Source: Pyxicephalus adspersus (Eukaryota; Chordata; Amphibia; Anura; Pyxicephalidae). Taken from it: a stretch of DNA of 64,000 nucleotides. The stretch covers positions 69,610,569 through 69,674,568 of the forward strand of contig NC_092860.1 of the NCBI RefSeq assembly GCF_032062135.1, read 5' to 3'. Each line of letters opens with the position of its first letter. The first letter of the stretch is position 1. The notes beneath the pieces were generated by a model, which was not told the origin of the DNA, did not search any database, and saw only the letters and a program-made list of their open reading frames with translations. This document shows positions 57,864-64,000 of this stretch, one piece after another. The position numbers were made by a program, and so were the translations under genes.

Positions 57864-58384
57864 ACACACACACACACACAAACACACACCCACATATGTT
57901 TACATTTTTACAGTCTAGCCTTCATTTTGTGTTTTGTTTTTTTTTTGAGACAGTCACACTATAAAATCTATTCTAGTTATACTGCCACAATAAAAGTCTC
58001 CCGAATGAAGAGGACAACATTTTCATACCAATCACAGCTGTTAGTGCCAGAACTATACACTTGCAAAAACAAACTTGCTTTCTAAAAAAAATAATAATAA
58101 TAATATACATAGAAGCTTAACGAAATCAAAACCTTTCACAGCGGAAGCGGGCGTACCGTAGCTTTACTTATGAGGAAAACCGATTCCTGACTCGCCAACG
58201 ACAACTCCGGATCGAATTTCATCAATGCTTTCACACGTGACATCGGCAGCCTGACCAGCTTCGGTACTACAGCAGCGGAACATTCAGGCTTCTCTCCCGG
58301 ACTCCCAGTCCTCCCTTTTTCTTCATCAGCCTCTTCGCGATTTCCTGCGACATCTTGCAAAACTGCGTCTTCCTCAGTAGCCAT
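34457..58384 (-). CDS. POLE4: DNA polymerase epsilon subunit 4 (histone-fold subunit), four exons
   Basis: Host gene. POLE4 pairs with POLE3 in a histone-fold dimer that is an accessory part of DNA polymerase epsilon in the nucleus and helps bind DNA and handle histones at the fork. Exons: 58384-58157, 48129-48045, 38916-38875 and 34470-34457. All introns are GT...AG with good pyrimidine tracts, and phases fit (0, 1, 1). The joined protein has 122 residues; the usual vertebrate length is near 117. An acidic, variable N-terminus (about 1-40) leads to RLPMSRVKALMKFDPELSLA, then the helix with TIAKDAYVYAQRNKRKTLQR, and ends DEFAFLEGTLD. The C-terminal LEGTLD is identical to the human form. No stops or frameshifts. 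Introns are 10.0, 9.1 and 4.4 kb and full of transposons. Confidence 0.95.
34480..36620. other. POLE4 intron 3, unannotated part
   Basis: AT-rich intron sequence. No repeat family is recognised. The stretch 36100-36620 is C/T-biased and ends at the homopolymer tract. Confidence 0.4.
36627..36714. repeat. Poly-C / poly-T homopyrimidine tract
   Basis: 31 consecutive C (36627-36657), a T-rich stretch with a few A and C (36658-36698), then 16 C (36699-36714). Almost pure pyrimidine over 88 bases, with rough mirror symmetry. It could form triplex DNA or be a sequencing or assembly artefact. The minus-strand frame over it is spurious. Confidence 0.9.
37020..37430 (-). pseudogene. Unrecognised minus-strand coding-like remnant
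   Basis: Two minus-strand frames could belong to one sequence. The upstream one contains VLSNLKDHHLFTYGAVFSES and LSLLPEPLYIPMG (about 37360-37240). The second is an ORF (37217-37026) with FLYKKSPKECSVQAFVHDLE and GGNYKKFTVAAHNYKKKEAK, ending in a stop. ATTAAAG follows about 45 bases after the stop. This could be a processed pseudogene or a decayed element; I do not recognise the family. Confidence 0.35.
37551..38004 (+). mobile_element. Palindromic, poly(A)-tailed repeat (SINE-like)
   Basis: Starts CCCCCCTACCGGTAATCCCG and ends in A24. ATTAA flanks it on both sides (37546-37550; 38004-38008, overlapping the A run), a possible target duplication. The GGTAATCC(C/T)GAGT...CTCGGGGT motif occurs twice at the start. 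At least three strong hairpins follow: around AAAAGCAGATTACTGAGTAATCTGCTTTT, GATGTAAAGCACAATGCAG with its complement, and CATCACCCCGGAGGATGAG with its complement. The frame at 37556-37870 is non-genuine. The poly(A) suggests retroposition, but there is no clear Pol III promoter. Confidence 0.65.
38010..38870. other. POLE4 intron 3, unannotated part
   Basis: No repeat or frame recognised between the poly(A) repeat and exon 3. Confidence 0.4.
38875..38916 (-). CDS. POLE4: POLE4 exon 3 (42 nt)
   Basis: Completes D and encodes NAVDAFDEFAFLE plus one base. Acceptor ATCTGTTTCAG, donor GTAAGG. Too short to appear as an open frame; recognised by protein homology. Confidence 0.93.
39095..39215 (-). 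repeat. Dispersed repeat end, inverted relative to 40742-40836
   Basis: On the minus strand: ATCTGTTGCCTCTC, TGTATAGAGG, then CTTGTATCAAAAAAGTTTTT. The same order is found on the plus strand at 40742-40818. The two copies form inverted repeats about 1.6 kb apart. Confidence 0.7.
39216..39730. other. Unclassified C/T-rich segment with a TATAAA
   Basis: Probably the body of the repeat ending at 39095 (read on the minus strand) or an LTR-like piece. GTATAAAGGGAGG occurs near 39636. The open frames on the plus strand match nothing known. Confidence 0.3.
40226..40289 (+). repeat. (AT)n-(TATC)n compound microsatellite
   Basis: About 25 AT units followed by four TATC units. Confidence 0.95.
40620..40836 (+). 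repeat. SINE-like repeat with CAAAACGTGTCGG and CAATAAAG end
   Basis: CTGCAAAACGTGTCGG (about 40659-40674) resembles the GCGAAACGCGTCGG core of a repeat common in frogs, and the end is ATCAATAAAGTTTTTGTTTTT. Compare 18640-19020 and, inverted, 39095-39215 and 44215-44280. Confidence 0.55.
41630..42935. mobile_element. Foldback repeat, copy A (palindromic)
   Basis: Left arm (about 41845-42283) and right arm (42284-42705) are inverted copies. CTGCAGCCTAACAACTC and AAACTGTTGGT, for example, recur inverted at the far end of the right arm. The centre is AAAAAATTTTTT (42278-42289). Outside the arms lie two different flanking modules: TCATCACCAGTAGCTTGTC on the left, and a CACGTG-rich GATGAGGGC module on the right (minus strand). 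The same modules occur in copies at 55110-56055 and 56875-57115. Non-coding and unnamed. It lies in POLE4 intron 2. Confidence 0.75.
42945..43110 (+). repeat. Dispersed AATCTCAC repeat, copy 2
   Basis: AATCTCACGCACAGTGAGATC, a short palindrome, then a GAAAGAAGACAGAAGCCGAGC purine stretch. Similar to 57480-57640 and, less well, 9160-9440. Confidence 0.45.
43111..44214. other. POLE4 intron 2, unannotated part
   Basis: A short block near 43493-43522 (minus strand GGTCAAAAAATGGGTGGGGC) recurs at 56819-56838. Otherwise nothing is supported. The frames at 43478-43711 and 43679-43906 match nothing known. Confidence 0.35.
44215..44280 (-). repeat. GCGAAACACGTCGGG repeat core, minus strand
   Basis: The minus strand reads CTGATGAAGCCTATGTAGGC, then GAAACACGTCGGGATGGGTG. 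Same motif class as 18640-19020 and 40620-40836. Confidence 0.55.
44460..45229 (+). mobile_element. Tc1-like element, 3' part with terminal repeat
   Basis: Transposase remnant: helix-turn-helix IREIATILGVAKYTVWYIMK, a GRPQKTT hook, then (other frame) WTDETKINLYQNDGKKKVWR with the first catalytic Asp and KHGGSSVITWVSLAASGTG. The rest of the catalytic domain is deleted. The 3' end is CAAATATTTATGGACTTAACTG followed by TA (45228-45229), the Tc1-type terminus. No 5' terminal repeat remains. Confidence 0.85.
45339..46729 (+). pseudogene. Remnant of an unclassified multicopy gene family (Cys-rich N-terminus)
   Basis: Starts MSRHSCVNKPDNF (45339), a frameshift, then CYICGKYTRVINART, YYFECEIRDQVKSWAPHICC, a VCYIGLTQRL-type Cys pair and MVWCEPKDYHSDFYFCMSK (about 45590-45640). 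A gap of broken frame follows. Then comes CRLFIDSSKASLQAVLLHKG (about 46056), WNVCGDLKVVAFLLGLQLGY, CFLCLWNSRDD and, after another frameshift, MSLKIHILHSHLDFFPQNL and ISVMETRYQGRCNP. From memory this order matches an uncharacterised, intronless, many-copy protein found in arthropods, cnidarians and fishes that behaves like a transposon gene. Cys pairs suggest zinc binding. No terminal repeats were found. Function unknown. Confidence 0.7.
46740..47395. other. POLE4 intron 2, unannotated part
   Basis: AT-rich sequence with an A run at 47287-47305. No gene is supported. Confidence 0.35.
47396..47833 (+). mobile_element. CR1/jockey-like LINE 3' end
   Basis: Decayed C-terminal residues (a KGFFAVRSVKRWHRLP-type block near 47565-47615), then the family 3' UTR (GTTGATCCAGGGAAAATC, GGTTGAACTTGATGGAC) and a TATGTAACTATG tail. 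Same 3' end as 10500-10799. Confidence 0.82.
48045..48129 (-). CDS. POLE4: POLE4 exon 2
   Basis: Encodes ELLIETIAKDAYVYAQRNKR and KTLQRRDI, plus one base of the next codon. Acceptor is a long T run ending ACAG; donor is GTTTGT. This is the conserved core of the histone fold. Confidence 0.95.
48190..48995. other. POLE4 intron 1, unannotated part
   Basis: AT-rich with A and T runs. Nothing recognised. Confidence 0.4.
49001..49780 (+). mobile_element. Tc1-like element, 5' terminal repeat and transposase N-terminus
   Basis: Begins TACAGTGAGGAAAATAAGTA (49001), the typical start of a Tc1-like terminal repeat. From about 49350 a degraded transposase N-terminus follows in mixed frames: KELTPDLCNLTVPKHTDGID, then a VVQEPRITREELQKDRELAT block (about 49571-49630). 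The catalytic domain and 3' terminus are absent. It is a different Tc1 lineage from 44460-45229. Confidence 0.78.
49936..49986 (+). repeat. GATA/GAGA-rich microsatellite
   Basis: Interrupted GATAGA and GAGAGA units in a purine-biased run. Confidence 0.85.
50008..50020 (+). promoter_or_regulatory. CTCF-like motif
   Basis: CCACTAGGTGGCA matches the CTCF core consensus closely. It lies in POLE4 intron 1. It may just be part of a repeat. Confidence 0.3.
50127..51066 (-). pseudogene. L1-clade LINE ORF1 remnant
   Basis: Read on the minus strand. The start MARDPARRQNKQDPVSTD (51066) is followed by a broken coiled-coil region (KKEIACLNQDLGTRILEN) and then the conserved RNA-binding domain: DNPIAIERVHRVTGPRFQDQ (about 50740-50690), LYPL-type LSYPLKEDIKSC, and ALRRALRPLVEILRAKGLRY (50538-50479) with KWAFPIQL. 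The C-terminal frame ends at 50127. ORF2 does not follow on this strand. Confidence 0.82.
51070..52055. other. Likely L1 5' UTR, then unannotated DNA
   Basis: 51070-51350 is GC-rich and lies directly upstream of the minus-strand ORF1 start, so it may be the L1 5' UTR. 51400-52055 may hold degraded plus-strand L1 sequence but no clear motif. Confidence 0.35.
52060..52535 (+). pseudogene. L1-clade LINE ORF2 reverse transcriptase fragment
   Basis: Plus-strand motifs in broken frames: ANYRSTIAALK (about 52090), a QAADLTCRTIDLISAFTTEW stretch (about 52206-52260), DYLFHLWQTMGF (about 52322-52360) and GTGQG-stop-PLSPLGQW (about 52458-52495), matching the GTRQGCPLSP block. It lies on the opposite strand from the ORF1 remnant at 50127-51066, so the two do not form one intact element. 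Confidence 0.72.
52540..53100. other. POLE4 intron 1, unannotated part
   Basis: Nothing recognised; the frame 52733-52915 is chance. Confidence 0.35.
53105..54680 (-). pseudogene. hAT transposase, disrupted, minus strand
   Basis: Read on the minus strand from a MAERLSNPTVIEQD start (about 54672). A broken BED finger region (KDGDGKKACDAKTV, then LSCFHHKMLKVGNEK) is followed by TDNASNNMISTVEKM (about 54265). An open frame (54216-53881) holds VHKYRNDSFASIKENCDILG and MPCAVHILQLAIRDGLKNRH, and the frame 53473-53042 holds the C-terminal dimerisation domain (HVARTVTAMPPTKV, LGASMKEDLAEAILF). Stops and frameshifts separate the parts. Termini were not found. This copy retains the dimerisation domain that the hAT element at 3693-8189 lacks; it is a different lineage. 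Confidence 0.88.
54739..54850 (+). repeat. CA-rich imperfect repeat
   Basis: ACACACACAAACAT-type units over about 110 bases. The overlapping frames at 54608-55090 and 54699-54890 come from this. Confidence 0.85.
54931..54985. repeat. Near-perfect 27-bp hairpin
   Basis: Arms 54931-54957 and 54959-54985 are complementary except for one base, with a single-base centre (for example CAGCAGCCAGCCAAAAGG against its complement). It is followed by A- and T-rich runs. Origin unknown. Confidence 0.9.
55110..56055. mobile_element. Foldback repeat family, copy B
   Basis: The left end has GAACACGTGATGAATGATGA, GGACTTCTGGT and AGCACGTGTTAGCAGATGG, matching the right end of copy A inverted. The right end (about 55850-56030) matches the left end of copy A inverted (CTGTTCAGATGACA..., GGCAGCACTGTGATAG on the minus strand). 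So B is the same element in opposite orientation. A GT repeat (55795-55835) lies inside. It is in POLE4 intron 1. Confidence 0.72.
55795..55835 (+). repeat. (GT)20 microsatellite
   Basis: Twenty GT units inside foldback copy B. Confidence 0.95.
56060..56870. other. POLE4 intron 1, unannotated part
   Basis: The segment 56819-56838 (GGTCAAAAAATGGGTGGGGT) is shared, inverted, with 43503-43522. Otherwise nothing is recognised; the minus frames 56451-56667 match nothing known. Confidence 0.35.
56875..57115 (+). mobile_element. Foldback repeat family, copy C (partial)
   Basis: Joins the CACGTG-side module (ATATGAGGGCAGGACTGCTG) directly to the GTACAATGACATCATCGGCA / AGCTCAGTGTGAAAGCTACA module of copy A. 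It looks like an internally deleted copy. Confidence 0.6.
57370..57720 (+). repeat. Dispersed AATCTCAC repeat, copy 3
   Basis: Contains CCAATCTCACACATGTGCAG, then TGAGATC, a GTGACGTAGGATGAAGAACC block and AGAGAAGACGAAGATTGCGG. The CATCCTACGTCACCTGATCTC stretch is repeated inverted (GTGACGTAGGATG), so it also folds. See 9160-9440 and 42945-43110. Confidence 0.5.
57821..57896 (+). repeat. (CA)n-(TA)n-(CA)n compound microsatellite
   Basis: CA units, then AT/TA units, then CA units with interruptions. Confidence 0.93.
58157..58384 (-). CDS. POLE4: POLE4 exon 1 (coding part)
   Basis: Encodes residues 1-76. The start ATG (58384-58382) has A at -3 and G at +4. It ends SVFLISKAT, followed by donor GTACGC. 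Phase 0. Confidence 0.95.
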
Positions 58385-58520
58385 CGTACAACCTTATGCA
58401 CATAACAGCGCCATGCAAAATAAAAAAAAAGAAACCGCCCACAACACGCTCTGAAAACCCACGAGCGTGACGTTAAAAAAAGGCGCCTAAACAAAGGTAT
58501 GCTGCCCTGAAGTACATGAT
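58385..58520 (-). promoter_or_regulatory. POLE4: Probable POLE4 promoter / 5' UTR
   Basis: Immediately upstream of the POLE4 start. On the minus strand it has a GC box (GGGCGG, 58440-58435), a CRE-like half site (ACGTCA, 58473-58468) and GGCGCC (58487-58482), and is CpG-richer than the flanks. No TATA box. The transcription start is not placed. Confidence 0.4.
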
Positions 58521-58827
58521 GTAAACTAGGCGGTCATGTATTAATTGGTTAAAATATTACTTCATTATTTAATTGCATTTGTTTTTATCTGTATTCTTAT
58601 TTCCTCATTCAAATATTTGAAAATATCTTGTAGGTTCAGATTTTTACACATATTTAGAACTGGAATCCAAGCATATATCACAAGCAAGCACAAGCATATA
58701 TCATTGGCAAGCACAAAGCTTTCAACTGTTTTCGCCGGGACGGTGCTATGACAACACCGGGGAGCAATGTAAATCCTGGCTGCAAACATAACGAGCTGGC
58801 TTTCACTTAGGTGAATTCCGCCGGCTA

Positions 58828-58842
58828 CCACTAGATGGCGCC
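58828..58842 (+). promoter_or_regulatory. CTCF-like motif upstream of POLE4
   Basis: CCACTAGATGGCGCC fits the CTCF core (CCASYAGRKGGCRS). It is about 440 bases upstream of the POLE4 start codon. Confidence 0.35.
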
Positions 58843-58875
58843 AACAGTTTATATAGTGTTACTTCTCAATAGAGG

Positions 58876-59705
58876 CAAAATGCAGATTATTATTATTATT
58901 ATCAAACAGGATTTATATAGCGCCAACATATTACGCAACACTGTCCATAAATAGGGGTTGCAAATGACAGACGAATTCAGACAGTGATACAGGAGGAGAG
59001 GACCCTGCCCCGAAGAGCTTACAATCTAGGAGGTGGGGGAATTCACACATAATTGGATGGGAGATATCTAGTGGTGGGAAGTAGTGATGGTTTCAAAAGG
59101 CAGAAGAAGATGGGTAGGTAAGTTTAAAAAAATGGGTTTTCAGTGCTCTTTTAAATGAGCAGAAAGTAGGAGCAAGCGGAGTAGGACGGGGAACCATTCC
59201 AGAGGGTTGGGGCAGCTCCAGAAAAGTCTTGGAGCCATGTGTGGGATGAGGTTATGAGTGAGGAAGTCATTAGTAGGTCTTTGGAGGAGCAGAGAGAGCA
59301 GCTAGGGGAGTACTTTTTTTTTACAAGGTCAGAAATGTAAGTGGGATAAGAACTGTGTAAGGATTTGAAGGCCAAGCACAGGAGCTTGAATTTGATTTTA
59401 AGAAGAAATGGAAGCCAGTGTAGAGATCTGCAAGAAGAGAGATGCCGCAGAAGATGAGCGGTGGGAAGGATGGATGAGTCTGGCTGCAGCATTCATAACA
59501 GATGTAGAGGAGAGAGTCGGGTTAGTGGAATATCAGACAGGAGGATGTTACAGTAGTCCAGACGAGAAATGATAAGAGCGGATTTTGGAGATGTTGCATA
59601 GATGAAAGTTACAGGACCTGGAAGTGTTCTAAATATGGGGGGTAAATGAGAGGACAGAGTCAAAGGTGACACCAAGACAACGTGCCTGAGGGAAGGGACG
59701 AATAA
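58876..59705 (-). mobile_element. L2-like LINE, 3' end
   Basis: Plus strand starts with an ATT triplet run and then TTTATATAGCGCCAACATATT, CCTGCCCCGAAGAGCTTACA. On the minus strand it encodes the end of a LINE reverse transcriptase: ISRLDYCNILLSDIP (about 59560-59515), SLHWLPFLLKIKFKLLCLAF (about 59430-59370) and an APTLWNGSP block (about 59210). The (AAT)n tail is at its 3' end (58876). 5' truncated near 59705. Confidence 0.85.
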
Positions 59706-59957
59706 CTTGCAGATCCTTACTTCCTCCTGCAGCTTCTGTATAAGAAACCTAAAGATGATGATGCATCAATCCAGGGATGAATTCAGTGTGGAGATGGCAG
59801 CGAAGCTAGAGAAGTTCTTATTGCTGGATAAATGGATGGCTGCATCATCCATGGTGGATACATATACACATTGCTGGATCATAAAACGGTAAGTATTAGT
59901 TAAATAATAAAACTTTTTTTTACATGATGTGGTATTGGTATAAAGGCAGAGGATGCT
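59706..59957. other. No recognisable gene
   Basis: Short interval between the LINE and LTR fragments; nothing recognised. Confidence 0.35.
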
Positions 59958-60245
59958 TGTCAGGGTGCCACAGGGCAGGGACCCTCCATGTCACCATGGT
60001 GGACCCACCATGTCACGAGCCCAGTTGGCACAGACATGCAGGGGGTGCAGAGTATAAGCAACAGCCCAGTCTTCTCCAGTGCCTCTAGAGGTGAAGATGT
60101 TACCTTGCGAGTTAATCCCAGGTTGTGGCCTCCATGCCTACAGAGGCTGGTGACTGGTGACGGTCAGGAATAAAGCAAGGTACCTAAGCATGAGCCAGGA
60201 GCGTGGTCAAACAAGCCAGAGGTAAGGGCAGGTATCACGGGCAAA
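59958..60245 (-). mobile_element. Ty3/gypsy LTR 3' fragment, minus strand
   Basis: Plus strand begins TGTCAGGGTGCC (inverted LTR end ...CTGACA). On the minus strand it carries CATCTTCACCTCTAGAGGCA, TTGCTTATACTCTGC and GGCCACAACCTGGG, the same blocks as the solo LTR at 11664-12360. Cut off at about 60245 where the hAT fragment begins. Confidence 0.75.
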
Positions 60246-60289
60246 TGCATGGTAAGCTAACTTTATTTACACATCAAAGCTTTTGCGAG

Positions 60290-61532
60290 CTGCTACTTTT
60301 CCAAAGGCACCTGTCACCAACGCAGCCCAGTACCACACATTTCCCATTGCTGAAGGAAATAATGACCAGTTTTCCACAGAACAATAACAGTGCGCAAATG
60401 AGGTATGGAGCAGACATCTCATCTGTGGCTGGGGAATTTCAACAGCACTTTCGGGATTTTGCAGCTATTGAAAAGGAAATCACGCTTTTTTCCTCTCCTT
60501 TCTCCGTGGACCCTGATTACGCTCCAGACCACCTGCAGCTGGAGCTCATTGAGCTGCAGTGTGACACCAAGTGTCACAGTTGGAACGAACAGCTCCCTCT
60601 TGTCAACTTTTACCGCCAGCTGGATAAAGGCAGGTTTGGCTCGACATACTTGTGAGAGAAGACATTCTCAGTTATGAACATTAACAAGAACCGTGTGAGG
60701 AAGTGACTCCTACCTGCGTGACATCTTGCGCATCAAAACCACTGTTTTTGAGCCAGACATTGCCTATTTACTGCAGTCGAGATCTCAGTATCACCCTTTA
60801 CATTAGTGCAGGCAAGTTATTTGTTTAGTCTTCTGAGTGCAATTGATTCTAAATTCCTAGTGAATTTATTTTTTTGTGTGGTGATCAATTTTCAATCCGT
60901 GTATCATTTGTTCTTTTGTTTTTCAATTGAAAATCAAACCGGGTCTCATAAACCCGACAAATTAAATATTAAAATCAAATTCGGCCCCACAGCCCGTTTT
61001 TCTATTTCGTATTTTTGATTCAAGGCTAAAATTGAAATAATTAAAAACACAGCCCTTTTTGTTTTTGATATCTGATTCAAAATCAAATACTATATTTTTG
61101 ATTTTTGATGGGTAATTGAAAAACTGATTCATATGCCCCTCAATTTTGTACTTCTGAATAAGATAACTGTTAGTGTTATTTTCCTGTTCAAATGTTTTGA
61201 ATTTAGAAGTTTACAGTGAGCATTTAATAGTGAATAATATGTAATGTTTCAGATGAACCTAGATATGTTTATTCATCCCCAAAAGTTCTTTTTTTCCAGA
61301 CTGACTTTTTCTTCATTTTATGTGATCTTCAAATATGAAAAGCAGAGTGATTTTGGTAAAAATGTGTTTAGATTTATTTGTGTTCTGTGTGAAGAAATGA
61401 AAATTATGCCATTTGCAATAAAAAATTCAAAAAAAATAGGTAATTTGCATTTAATGTTAATGGTTCAAAGACTGTCAGGCTGAGTGGTTGGCCACCACAC
61501 ATTTAGCTTTGCAAAAAGTTTGGACACCCCTG
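60290..61532 (+). mobile_element. hAT (Charlie-like) 3' half: transposase C-terminus and terminus
   Basis: The frame 60203-60655 holds EFQQHFRDFAAIEKEITLFS, then SPFSVDPDYAPDHLQLELIE and a FGSTYL-stop-EKTFSVMNINKNR block (about 60638-60690). This is the C-terminal region of the Charlie/GTF2IRD2-like hAT group. It ends SQYHPLH and a stop (60807). A non-coding 3' part runs to CAAAAAGTTTGGACACCCCTG (61512-61532), inverted CAGGGGTGTCCAAACTTTTT, a classic hAT terminus. The 5' half is missing; an in-frame stop and a deletion break the rest. Confidence 0.85.
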
Positions 61533-61539
61533 CACTAAT

Positions 61540-62968
61540 CCATTGGTACCATGCCCGTGATTAAAGAGTCTCTAAAAATTAGCAAGAATTGCTTTGAAAT
61601 ACCTGAGCTCAGCTCTTTGAGGACACATGGATGTAATCCATCAGGTCCTGGTGGTTTGTCAACCTGAATTTTGCCCAACTGTTTCTTAATCATCAATTTG
61701 TGAGCCATTGTGGCTCATTTAAGGCAGTAACATTGGTATTAGCAAATGGCTCTGCCATTTTCCTTTGTGTACACAGAGATTAAAAAAAAGTGTTTAGTAA
61801 ATCCACCTTTTCTTTATCCCCAGTTACCAACCCAGAGACATCCTTTAAGAGGCATACATGCTCTGATCCTTTTGCTATTAACAGATTTTTGGGGGGTTTG
61901 TCTTACTTTACAAGCTGTCTTTCATTTTGAAGTTTTGCACATTTTATCACCTTTTTCCATCTTTTGTTATATTCTTTATAGTTTCAAATGATGAAGGTGA
62001 TCCTTCATTTTTACATTTTTAGAATGCCCTTTTCTTATTCTTTATGGCTTTTTTAACATTTGGTGTGAGCCAAAAAGGGTTTAATTATAGCCCCTGTAAA
62101 GTTTGGGGATTAGCTCAGAATGCAGCCAGCACGCTTTCCACCAAAAGGATGTAACCTTTGGGATAACTAAAAAAACTGCTTCTTTATAGCATTGTCCATA
62201 GTCCATCAGAACATTCTCACGATAAGGATGAGTCCAATACAAGTCTCTCATGAGGGTCCAATCCGCAGCCTGGGGTTTCTACAGTCCATATATCAGTGAA
62301 ATCAAGTCAGCATCAACAGCTTCCCATGTAATAGCAAAACTACTTCTTAGCTTGATTTCCCACCAAGCTTGTTTTCAGGCTATTTCCTACATTTGTACTT
62401 CCTCTCCCTCTTGCACAACTGAGCTCTTATGGGATTCCCGTTGCCCCTGCTGGGCAGATGCAACTCCTGGTGTATACCCAGATGACTGAAGAGGCCCACC
62501 CAATCCTTCCACTTCAACCCCATCACTTGCTCCATCAACAATTTCTTCTGTTACATTCACTTTCAGATCACCTCTCACATACAGACAGGAACCACCACCA
62601 TTTCTTTTGACTCTGTCTTTACGAAATAGAGTATAACCAGGAATATTGACAGCCCAGTCATGTGAAGAACCAAGCTAGCATTCAGCAATACCCACTAAGT
62701 TCTAGTGCTCTTCATTTATTAAGGCTTCCAACTCCCCTGTTTTGTTTCCCAGACTTCTAGCATTGGTGAACAGGCTCTTTAAACCATTGCTGCATTTACC
62801 AGCACTGTTTGCCAGATCTTTTTGTTTTTCAGTACAAATAGTACTGTACAATCCAATGTTTGTGTGTAACATGAGAAACTCTTCATATTTATTATACATA
62901 ATCCTCCCCCCAACTATCCCCAATCCACCCTCCACTAGTGACTGATCCCTGGCTGACCTTTCTGCCAC
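61540..62968 (-). mobile_element. CR1/jockey-like LINE, endonuclease and pre-RT region
   Basis: Read on the minus strand from about 62968. Endonuclease: SLFTNARSLGNKTGELEALI, ECWLGSSHDWAVNIPGYTLF, RKDRVKRNGGGSCLYV (62780-62570). A broken middle follows, then the pre-RT part: DVSGLVTGDKEKVDLLNTFF (about 61855-61795) and a SWAKFRLTNHQDLMDYIHVS stretch (about 61680-61620). It stops at the hAT terminus at 61532. This is the 5' half of the same family whose 3' half is at 9566-10799. Confidence 0.82.
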
Positions 62969-64000
62969 CTTTTTTAACAGTAGGTTTCTATTTCTGTGTA
63001 GCCATATTACTACATTGCATTTGTGATTGTGAGTTTATACAACCACATTTTCTCTTGTTCTATATTATACGCTTGGTAAGTTTGGTATTTGTCTATTTTG
63101 CCTTTATCAGCAGTTTTGTACAGAATATCTTTACGGTGCTTTAATTTTTGCTTATGCCTGGGGTATGTTGTCTTTTGTTTGCTATCATAAAACTTATGAG
63201 GAAAATATAACCTTCCTGGCCTGTGATTGATTGTTTTAACCTTTAATCTTGTATGTTGATGGTGAAGGTTTTATTTTACATACTTGCTGCAGGTATTGGC
63301 CAAATTAGCCTAAATTGTTTACTTCCTTTTTTACAAGAATGCCTTTCAAGGTAGCTCCTCGTGCAGTATTAGGGATGGTTTTGTGTGTGTGTCATTGTAC
63401 ATTCTTCACTGTACATTCTTCACTGTACGTCCAGATTTCCTCTGAATGTAGTTACCCCTACTAATTTTTCTTCAGCACATATTTTTCATGTAATATTGTG
63501 CAAAGTATAGTTTAGGTGAAAATTGTTATAGTTAGTAATCTGCTCCTTACATATCATTATGCAGGGTGACAGGGACAAGAAAAATATAAAAAAAATTCCA
63601 AATAAAATTGATTATTGACTTTTATATGATTCTGCATTAGTAATACAATCATACTTCTAAATTGAATAAAATATCTATGTATTGCAATTTTGTACAATAT
63701 CCACTAGATGTCACTATTGGAATAGATATATTTAATCTGTCCAGCTATACTAGGTATAGTTGAATTTTTGCTTTTTTTTTTTTTTTTTTACAGCATGTTA
63801 CATTTAGATGCATATTTATGTTTAGATATTGCAAACTGTTTTGTTAGTAAGAGAGAAATATTTATATCTATCAAGATATTTGCACTAGTTATAACTACAG
63901 CAAATAATGTTGAATCAATGTAATGAGTAACATCATAGCTTCCTTCTCTGACAGCTCCCTCATGTTCCAAGCCTGCACTTTGAGTGCTCTCAGTGTTAAG
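62969..64000. other. No recognisable gene
   Basis: AT-rich DNA to the window end. CCACTAGATGTCAC near 63701 is only a weak CTCF-like match. Nothing else is supported. Confidence 0.35.

Noticed and set aside
57579..58085. 168-codon frame with YTHTYIYIYIYI
   Set aside because: Driven by a CA/TA microsatellite and a dispersed repeat.
58267..58494. Alternative minus-strand frame over POLE4 exon 1
   Set aside because: The other frame encodes POLE4 with correct splicing; this one has no homology.
1..64000. CRISPR arrays, bacterial operons, rRNA genes
   Set aside because: No spaced direct repeats, no prokaryotic gene layout and no rRNA-like sequence were seen.

Overview
The window looks like a gene-poor, transposon-rich stretch of an amphibian (probably frog) nuclear genome. 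It is AT-rich, full of broken vertebrate-type mobile elements (CR1/jockey-like, L2-like and L1/Tx1-like LINEs, DIRS, Ty3/gypsy, Ty1/copia, hAT, Tc1/mariner, MITEs) and microsatellites, and has no bacterial-style operons. The species call is inference; no search was possible.

Only one host gene can be supported: POLE4, the small histone-fold subunit of DNA polymerase epsilon. It lies on the minus strand over about 24 kb. Four exons join in frame with GT/AG splice sites: 58384-58157, 48129-48045, 38916-38875 and 34470-34457 (end of the coding part). The predicted protein has 122 residues. Its introns (10.0, 9.1 and 4.4 kb) hold most of the repeats between 34.5 and 58.2 kb.

Layout. 1-3.2 kb: a gypsy fragment with integrase before reverse transcriptase, then a Ty1/copia RNase H fragment with part of its LTR. 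3.69-8.19 kb: an almost complete hAT element with an 8-bp target duplication, a broken BED-finger transposase and a nested hairpin-rich MITE. 9.2-13.2 kb: a LINE, then a DIRS-like reverse transcriptase split by a solo gypsy LTR with a perfect 5-bp duplication. 13.2-17.9 kb: a minus-strand gypsy element with two LTRs, again with integrase upstream of reverse transcriptase. 18-21.3 kb: minus-strand L1/Tx1-like ORF2. 22-34 kb: LTR, hAT and LINE fragments, a duplicated unclassified repeat, a tRNA-Gln pseudogene, MITEs and a Tc1-like remnant.

34.4-58.4 kb: the POLE4 locus. Its introns hold a poly-C/poly-T tract, a palindromic poly(A)-tailed repeat, a foldback repeat family in three copies, two Tc1-like remnants, a remnant of an unclassified multicopy gene family (45.3-46.7 kb), L1 ORF1 and ORF2 pieces in opposite orientation, and a minus-strand hAT transposase. 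58.8-64 kb: an L2-like LINE, a gypsy LTR fragment, a Charlie-like hAT 3' half and the 5' half of a CR1/jockey-like LINE.

All mobile-element coding sequence is disrupted, so the region reads as old, layered insertions around one conserved gene. Family assignments rest on recognised protein motifs and on termini read by eye.
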